Under the pieces are notes generated by a model that had not been told where the DNA came from, searched no databases, and saw nothing but the letters and a program-made list of their open reading frames with translations. A stretch of 64,000 nt of DNA from Monocercomonoides exilis (Eukaryota; Preaxostyla; Oxymonadida; Polymastigidae), in NCBI GenBank assembly GCA_001643675.2, contig LSRY02000033.1:682001-746000 (forward strand). Direction: 5' to 3'. How positions within the stretch are numbered: the stretch's first letter is position 1; each line of letters starts with the position of its first letter. A program made the position numbers and the translations under genes. Positions 55,858 to 64,000 of this stretch are shown here, in pieces.

Positions 55858-58800
55858 ATGGTGCCAAGATTATATGCTATAATATCTGCCAATTGGAAGG
55901 TGCTTTTTTCCATGTGGCTGCTTCTAGGTAAGATTACATTTTTATTTACATTTAATATTTTTCTATAAATATTTGCTTTTTTACAGGATCCTATTCAAAC
56001 TTTTCAGCTTTATCTTTTCTTGATCTTTTGTCTGGAATATATTATTCTTTATTTTCTTATCCAACAGCGCTTCAAGGAAGAAAAGGTTCGCAATTTTTTT
56101 TAATTGAAACAATATTAAATTACGAAAATTTCTTTTAAATAACAGGAGTTGTTTTTGATTGGATTTTTTTGGTTATTACCATCATCTCCTCTCTTTGCAG
56201 CCTGTTTATTTATATTTTTTCAACGGTAGAAATCAAAAATTCTTTTGAAAATTATTTTGTTGTTTTTATGCTTCTTTGAAATCTTTCAGGTTTTGACAAG
56301 CAATGTTCAAATATCCGTTGCATTTGTTCTTTATGGTACATTGGAGTTTGTCTTTTGTGTTGTAAATATTTTATTAATGATTTATTTTAAATTTCGAAAC
56401 ATTAATTATAAAGTGGCATATCTACCGGAAAGATGATTTTTTCAGTACTTATTCATGCTATAACCATTGTAATTTCGGCGATTATACTTATTAATCACAT
56501 TTCAACATCTATAACAATCTTCTCACGAACAAAAAATCGAGATTTTAGAGAAACGCAATACAATCAAAATTTTGGTGGATCATCTGAAAAAGAAGGAAAG
56601 ACGTACATTAACGGATACACCGCCACAACCATTTTATCACCAATAGTGGCAGCAATTGAGGCAATACTCCTTAATGTTGCTGTGATACCGTCGATGAATG
56701 CATTTTTCTTTCCTCTTCTTCTAATGTGCGCAGTCTGTGCATTTTTCTTTGTGTTCCCACGACTCCACTTCAAAGGACTTGGATGGGGCGGAAGAGCATT
56801 GGAGGTTGAAGAAAGGAAAAAAGAAAACATGTTACTGCAGAGAAACAGGCAAAACATAGCTGACAGAACAGAAAAAGGAAAAGGAAAGAGAAAAAGGAAC
56901 ATGAATGGTAGCGAGATAGAGAGCAAAGGATTGCTCGAACAATCTGAGAAGTCATCATCATCATCATCATCATCTTCGGATTCTTCATCAGAAGACTCCA
57001 CTACTTCCAGAGCCACATCCCATCTTCTGCACAGCGTGTTCCCACATGTGCAAGTACTGACATATGGAGCCATCATCTACATCGGCCTCCTCCTCCTCTT
57101 CTTCCACTGTGTGCAGATGGTGATTGTGCTCTCTTCACTCTCTGCACCTCCCCCATCTGCCTCTGCCTCTGCCTCTGCCTCTGCTGCTGCTGCGTCTTTT
57201 GTGTCTGCAGCAGCAGAAGAGCCACCCTCCACAGCCGAAGTGAAGCTGATCACCAACAAGCTGAGTGTGGTTGGCGTACCCTTTCTGATTGACATCAAAA
57301 GCGAGCTCTATCGACACCCTCAGCGCGACAAGGCGATGCACACGTCGCTCTACTTCCTCTGCCTTGTGATGGCGCTGTCAGGCTTTGTCCCTCCGCCGAT
57401 GGTGAAAAACCCAGAGGAACGCAAAAGAGCATCGAAGGACAATGAAACAGCTGAAGGGAAAGAAGAGTCTCAAAGCTCACAACAAAAGGAAGAGGCAGAG
57501 AAACAAGGCAGTCAATCTGTGTCTTCAAACAAAAAAGCATCTTCCTCTTCGTCTTCTCATAACCGTCACAGTCAGACCTGTTCGGACGAGTTCTGCCATC
57601 TTCACCCGCGGCACACCTCTTCTTGGCGCCTGCTCTTTTCGTATGTCCCTCCCTCTCTGCGTTATCTCTCTCTCCTCTTCTCCTTTTTGGCTGTGCCATC
57701 AATGCCCGGCTGCATCGTGTTCATTGCTCCGCTGTTCCTGCTGGCGTCCTTTGTGCCTCACAGAGCCATCTTCCAGTTCCTCATCCGCATCTCCTCGTTC
57801 CTCCAGATGATTCTCGTCATCTTCCTCTACGTCCTCGTCACGCTTTCAATCGAAAGCATCGAGAAATTCCGCAACTCGTCCCATTTGATACAGACAAGCG
57901 ACTTCAGACAGTCAGAACTCTTCACGTTTCTGCTGCTGTGGGTGGTCGGTGCGCTGATCTTCACCAACAAAATTAACAAATCACAGAAGGAAGAGAAGGA
58001 AAGAGAGGAGAGGCAGAACAATGGAGAAGAAGAGAAGATTGGAAGCAGAGGATTCGAGAACAATTACAGAGTTGAAAGAGAAAATGAAAGTGATATTCAT
58101 CTTCATCATTCTCATTGCTCAACAAAGAGAGGAGGAAGAAGGAAGAAGCAGTCGTGCAACTGCAGCTTCAGCCATAAGCTTTCGTATTTCCTGAAACCAG
58201 CTGTTTCTGCTCTTCCAACCTTCGTCTTCACTTTTATTCCCATCTTTTTCCCGCTCTTTCTGCTCATCCACATCCACAACACGCCCATCAACTTTCTCTC
58301 CCTCGTCTTCTTCTTCGTCCCCATCCTCCCTCTTCTCCCCACATCCCTCTCTTCCTTCTTCCACACCCTCTCCTTCATCGTCTCTTCTCTCTCTCTCGTG
58401 TTCTGTGCTGCCACCAGCTTCTACCCAGCTGCTGTGCCTGTGCTCTTCAACACAAAGGTTAATCATCCAGTCATCGGAACACACGACTTACTCGCAGATG
58501 TCAGCAACGAGACCATCTCTGTTGTTGCCAGCATGTCCTTTGTCCTTCCGCTGGCTGTGTCTTTGCTGGTGATGCGTGCGTGGATCGACCAGAGCGAAAT
58601 AGAAGTGGACGAAGTGGAAGAGGAAGAGGAAGGGGAATATCAAGAAACAAGATATGGCTTTGGAGAAGGTGATGGGAAAGAAGGGAGAAGAAGGGGAATA
58701 AATTGGATTGAGAAAGCAAGGCTGAAGCGACAGAAGGAGTTCAGAGCGAGGTCCATCTCTCGAATGTGGCATCGCTCGCATCACCAGTCGCAGCAGAACA

Positions 58801-61800
58801 GACATCCATCAGCACACTCTGCAGCATCTTCTGCATCAGCTTCATCCTTCTCTTCCTCATCTCCATCTTCTTCCTCTTCCTCCTCCTCTTCTTCTTCCTC
58901 TCAGCTTGCCCGCAAAACAAGCAATGCATACCAACTGCAGTCGAATGTAATTCCAACGGAGCCAATGCTTGTATCAGGCATTCCAGATGGCATCCTGCCA
59001 ACAATTGAAAGGGAAGAGGAGGAAGAGAAGATGCGCAACGATGAAGAGATCGAGTTTCAGCGCGTTCAACAAGAAATGAGGAGGAAGATGAACAAAGCGA
59101 ACGAGCATGATAGACAATCGGATATGAATCTTCAAGAGAGAGAACAGAAAAATGACAAGCGAATAAAGCCCCAGCAGATTCAGATCGAAAATAAAGAAGA
59201 AGAAGAAGAAGATTACGAAGAAGTCAATACATCATCTGAAGAATCTTCCTCCTCTTCTTCTTCTTCAAAGTCGTCCTCACTTTATGCTGAGCTTTCATAC
59301 AGCGACAGGCAGACTGTCAAATACGGTGCTATTCCAAAAGCAGCCGACGATCCGAAGCGAGTCAAGTTCCGTTTTACGTCTTTTGTGGCTGTTGTTGTTG
59401 TAGCACACGAGGTGTTTCGCTGGATGACTATCATCATGACACTCCTGCTCTTCTTCCAGTTCACTAACACATCCCTCCTGCTCGTCTTCTGCCTCTTCTC
59501 CGTCTTCTTCCTCGTCGACCCAATCACAAAACCAGCCTCCAAAACAGACCAGCTGCACTCAGGTGGAGCAAGAGAGAGGAGAACATCTGTGTTTGTGATC
59601 ATTGTGCTGTGCATATACACTTTTGTCTGCTATTTCTTCCACCACCACCTCATCTTCTTCGATGTGCTGCACTTGAATGAATCAAAAAGACTAGTCACTC
59701 GTCTCATGTTCTGCCTGGGGATCACTTTTTCACCTCTGACATACACAGAGACCACTCATTTGGGTGTGCGTTGCTTCGACTTCCAGCTGGTGCTGCTGTT
59801 CTGCCACTTGGCACTGTACCAGCTGAATGCACTGGCGAATGACGAGATTAATGCAGAGTGGAAGTGCAGCTGTGCCGTCTGCTGCAAAGACGACTGGAGC
59901 GAAGAGGAGAAGGAGAGGCTGCTTGAAAGAAGGATGTTTGGACACTTGGCTGAAGGTAAAGGAAGCATCAACAGCATCAGTAGTATCACGGAGAAAGAGA
60001 ATGAAAACAAAAGCAGTGAAGTTTTAGGAGAAGATGGCAAGGATTCACAACAGGTAGCATCCTCAGTCTCATCAGATGCAAAAGGCAAGAACAGATTTCT
60101 GTGGATTGTGATGTCTGATGTTGAGATGTTCCCTTCACCGTTTCCTGCCTCTCTTCCGTCGCACAACCATCCCTACGATCTCTTCTATTCTCTTTTCCCT
60201 TCTCTCCATTCGTACTTCTCTGCCTGCATCTTCACCCTCATTCTCGTTCTGCGTGCTGCCCTTCCATTTGTCCTGTGTGTCTCCTTTGCCTACACTGAGA
60301 CCATGGGCATTCCATATCTGATCATCTTGTGGATTCTTCTGAAGCTTCCTTTTATTCCACACGGCTCTTCTGACACAAACACAATGGATGGCACAGGCTC
60401 AGAGAAGCAGTCTAAGTCTAATTCTTTGTATTCGACGAAAGTGAGACACATCTTGCACTTCATCGTCTGCGCATGGGCAGCCATTTCTCTCTTTGTGTCT
60501 GTTACACTCACCCTTATTTCCTATCTCTTTGCCACTGGAACATTCACAAAAGCCGACAACATCCATTTCCTGAATGTTCTGAATCTTCTGTGCAAGTTCA
60601 AGCTGTGTGATTTGGGGAGAAATCCGACCGCTGTTCTTCCTTCCAAGCGATGGAACATCGATCTCCACCACATGTCCCACTGTATTGCACTGTTAGCTGT
60701 GCTTTTATGTGAAAGAGGAGAGACAGCTTTCCGCATCCTTCTATCGCACGACGATAGAGTTCTGAACTTTGAGGAGCAGTTTTTGCGATCACTGGAACTG
60801 AAGAAGGCACTTAAGAAGATGAGGAAGGAGATGCACAGTGAGATCAGAGCACTCCGCTGGAAGAAAGCGAAAAAAGCAGATGCCAAAGAGGAAATGGCTT
60901 CTACTTCTGATTCAGCTTCAGCATCAGCTTCAGCTTCATCATCTTCTTCAACGACAACATCGGGTCAGACAGAAGGAGCAGCAACAGCCAGTCATTCGTC
61001 GTGTATCTACAGATCAGTTGAGTCTTTGGAGGCTAAGCTCGGATTTCGAAGTGCAACTGGGCAAAATCAAGTGTCATCAGAGGCAGCAGCAGGAGCAGGA
61101 ACATTCTCTTCTCGGCCGTCGATGTATGATGCGAATGTCTCCGCGCTGTGTGCGCAGAGTATGACCAAAGAAGAGCTGTTCCAAGGAGAGACACTCATTG
61201 ACTACTCGCTTCTTTCCAGAGGAATCACCGCATTCACGCCAGTCTATCGCTTCATGGCACACACAATTTCCCTCTTCGCTGTCGAAGCCAACGCAGCAGT
61301 GTTTTACTTGTGCTGCTTTAATTTCTCTGCTTTTTCTTTTGTCAATGCGGTTGTCTGCTTTGGCGTTTGCTTCCTTTCAATGCGGAAGTCAACAGTGTTC
61401 TATTCAAAGAGACGCATATTCTTCTCCATCTTAATCTTCTTCGTTCTTATACAGGTCGTCTGCTTCTTTGCATTTGCCTTTCTTTCCCACATCTTCGAAT
61501 ACACCTGCTCCGAAAGCAAGCAAGCCAACCACGATTCGATGTGCAATGCACGCGACACCTTAAACACCATCCTGCGCATTTGTGGAATGATCAACAAAGA
61601 GTCCCTCCTCTGCTTGAGCATCCCTCTGCCCTGTCTGATCTCCACTGCCTCGCTTCTCTTTGAGAGCAAACCCAAACAAGATGTGAAGAAGGTGAAAGTC
61701 GTCAACATTGGAAATGTCGATGGAGAGCTGCCTTCTCGGCGATCAAAGAACTACAAGAAAACAAAGCCAAAGAAGAAAGTTATTACACACGACGGATATC

Positions 61801-64000
61801 AGAAACAAGAAGTTGAAGCACAGCCTGCTGTGGCGGAAGGAGGCGTGGATGACTCACTGTCACTGCCGAAGAATTGGGAAACATCCACGCCAGCTCAGAT
61901 GGTGTCTATGAGAGGTGTGAATGAGCAGCAGTACTCATCAGCTCTGCACACAATTGAGCGCACGCAAAGAATGGGAGACGAAACAATCTATGATGAAGAC
62001 GATGATGAAGACGAAGCAATTCTGCTGGAGATCACAGCAGGCACTTTGAAGGCAGCGAGAACAAGAGCTGATCAGAGGCAGAAAACAGAAGGAGCAGGAC
62101 ACTTCAGCTCAGAATATCATTCAGTGGGGATATTTTCTCGTTGGTCACTGCCATCTGTGAAAGATTTCCTGCTGGATGTGACTGAAATGCGGATTGAAGA
62201 GAAGGAGAACGAAGGCAGCAAACAGCCAGAGGCAAGCCAGTCATCATTGAAAGACCCATCTTCTGGCGGAGAGCGCATCAGCCGTTCAACTATTGCTGTT
62301 GATGTTGCACAGCCAAATCCTGATCCAAAGCCAGCGTCGATTGGCTCCCTGACCGTTGACGAGTTTGAGAAGATGGGCATCCCAAGACTAAACGAGGGCT
62401 CTTTCTATGCAGCACGATTTTTCGTGCCGATTCTTGTGGTGATTGTTATGTCCTGTCAGAAGTTCGGTGTTTTGTTCTTTGCCGCCTTTGTTGTGTGCCT
62501 CGTATTCATCCAAATGGGCAACGAGCTTATTCTGCACCCAGCTCTCTGGGCTGCTCCTCTCCTTGTTGTTGTGCTTCTTTTCTTCTTCCCTCTCTTTATT
62601 GCTCCCTTGCTCGAGATCTTTTCTGCGCTGAAGTATCAACCAGGAATACTCAGCACCGCTCAAATCCTGGTTGTATTCTATCGTCTCGCTTTCAATTCTT
62701 CCTTCCGCCTTGATACAGCCACAAAGAAGATCACTCAGCTGTCAGAGATCCAGAGGGTGATTGTGATGAATCTGGCAAAGCACAAAGCTGTGCTCCACTT
62801 TCTTGCATTTTTCAGTGTGCTTCTGATGGCTCGTACAATTCATCGTGTGCCAGCAGTTTCGCTTCTGAGGAGGATTGTGGAAGAGCGAGAACTGCAGCTG
62901 AAAAGGAGGTATTCTGTGTTGGGAAGAGAGCGAACTAAGGTGCTGAAAAGAAGGAGCAAAGCAGATGCAGATGAGAAAAAGTACGATGTGATGGAGGATG
63001 CACTGTTTTTAAGGTCACAAAAGATGAACGGTTCAGCAAGCCAATCAACATTCTCTGCATCTTCTGCTCATTCAACACCTTCTTCAAGACCCTTAGCGAC
63101 AAATGCAGCGATTGGAACGTATTCTCCTAACAGCAATTACAACTTCAACGATACACTGAAGAGAGCAATTAGAGCATCACGGCGTCAAATCGAGGAAGAA
63201 GCACGCAAAAACGCGGAGATGAATAAGCTGCATGTTGCCGAAGTGGAACAAACATTCATTGAAAATGATTACACCATCCCGCCAAAGGAGTTTTTGCTGA
63301 CGAAGCCATGGAACAGCTTCAAGGCATCTGTTGCTAGAATGTTCTTTACAGGCAAAGAACAACGAGAAGACATGGTGTTCAGCGAAGAGGAGCTGAACAA
63401 TGCTCCACAATTCACAATCAAAGGAGATAAGATCACTGCTTCGCAATTTGGTGCTGCAAGCGGCTCAACAATGCAATTAACATCTTCAATGCGTGCTACA
63501 CCTGCTCCTCTTCTGTCTCCATCTCCATCTCCTTCTCCTTCTCCTTCTCCAACTTCAGATGATGGCTCTTCGAATTCAATGACTTTTCCAAAAATATCTA
63601 CAGTCATCGTTTGGATTGGAATGAAGAACATCTTTTGGGGTGTGTTGTCATTTCTGGAGAGTTATGTGGATTGGCTCATTCTTTTGACATGCATATGCTT
63701 CTTCTCTATGCTGGGTTATGCCTTTGCACCCTTCTTTATTGTTGCATTGAGCACAACATCATTCTTCTGCCTCACTCCATATCCATTTATGTGGCACTTC
63801 TCTGTGATTGCATTCGATGCAGGTGTTGTCATTTTGGGTGTAGTCCAACTGATTAATGGAGATGCTTTCAACCAGCTGTGGATGGTCCTTCCTCCGTTCA
63901 TTGCTTTGTTCCTGATCCACTTTGTGAAAGAAGCCAATGGTCTGTTCTATGTTTCTCCGATGCGAGCATTCTCACATGTGTATGGAGTTGACTTAAACAG
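55858..64000 (+). CDS. Giant multi-spanning membrane protein, Piezo-like, 3' end outside window
   Basis: Small 5' exons 55858-55927, 55987-56085, 56146-56225 and one from 56290 encode a membrane-embedded N terminus (MVPRLYAIISANWKVLFSMW; FSALSFLDLLSGIYYSLF). A continuous frame of more than 2,500 codons then runs from 56433 to the window edge without a stop. If read separately, the short gene stops at TGA 56434-56436 overlapping the ATG of the long frame. An intron from about 56357 (GTGTTG) to 56445 (TTTTTTCAG) joins them in frame instead, which I favour. The protein has dozens of hydrophobic helices in groups, separated by long charged or Ser-rich loops, for example RWMTIIMTLLLFFQFTNTSL and ETMGIPYLIILWILLKLPF. 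This layout matches the repeated four-helix blade units of Piezo mechanosensitive cation channels. The diagnostic C-terminal pore and cap lie beyond the window, so the family call is tentative. Confidence 0.6.

Overview
This window looks like nuclear DNA of a protist. Genes are split by short GT-AG introns (about 40-310 nt), the intergenic DNA is AT-rich, and TAA and TGA both serve as stops, so the standard code applies. The eukaryotic families present are casein kinase 1, RuvBL1, a Rho/Rac GTPase, a Qc-SNARE, BRCT, ARM and SPRY proteins, a Piezo-like membrane protein, and giant beta-helix/transmembrane/pseudokinase surface proteins. Together with the many serine- and glutamine-rich tails, this suggests an oxymonad or other Preaxostyla-type excavate. 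That assignment is an inference from gene content only; no rRNA or other taxonomic marker is present.

Layout: 1-4.57 kb is gene-poor and contains a weak terminal-inverted-repeat element (2770-3219). 4.58-10.2 kb holds a casein kinase 1 whose catalytic domain is spliced to a low-complexity tail of about 1,500 residues. 10.4-12.0 kb is a four-exon RuvBL1. 12.35-13.4 kb (minus) is a six-exon Rac-like GTPase with a 12-nt micro-exon and a one-base frame problem. 13.8-15.9 kb (minus) is an uncharacterised coiled-coil protein. 16.3-17.1 kb (minus) is an AlkD-like DNA alkylation-repair protein. 17.8-18.3 kb (minus) is a small secreted Gly/Asn/Ala-rich protein. 18.5-20.1 kb is a proline-rich protein, and 20.3-23.1 kb is a nine-exon ARM-like plus SPRY-like protein.

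The dominant structure is a near-perfect inverted repeat with arms of about 9.37 kb (23471-32839 and 33596-42956) around a unique 756-bp spacer. Each arm carries a tail-to-tail copy of a gene for a type I membrane protein of about 2,726 residues: signal peptide, several cysteine-marked beta-helix blocks, one transmembrane helix and a degenerate kinase-like cytoplasmic region. The left copy is open. The right copy has lost two single bases in C/G runs and is frameshifted. The arms are almost identical except for a sharply bounded patch of about 100 bp with many substitutions, plus a few scattered changes near the 5' end. This looks like gene conversion around a variable cassette.

42.96-50.5 kb is AT-rich and gene-poor, with poly-A tracts, a purine-rich low-complexity block, short broken frames and a 400-bp foldback element. 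50.5-54.5 kb (minus) is a BRCT protein whose BRCT repeats are interrupted by long serine-rich insertions. It is transcribed divergently from a five-exon Qc-SNARE (54.7-55.6 kb). From 55.9 kb to the window edge runs a very large multi-spanning membrane protein, Piezo-like in organisation, whose 3' end lies outside.

At least 27 introns can be placed by reading-frame continuity and homology. More than half start with GTTTG, an unusual 5' splice consensus.
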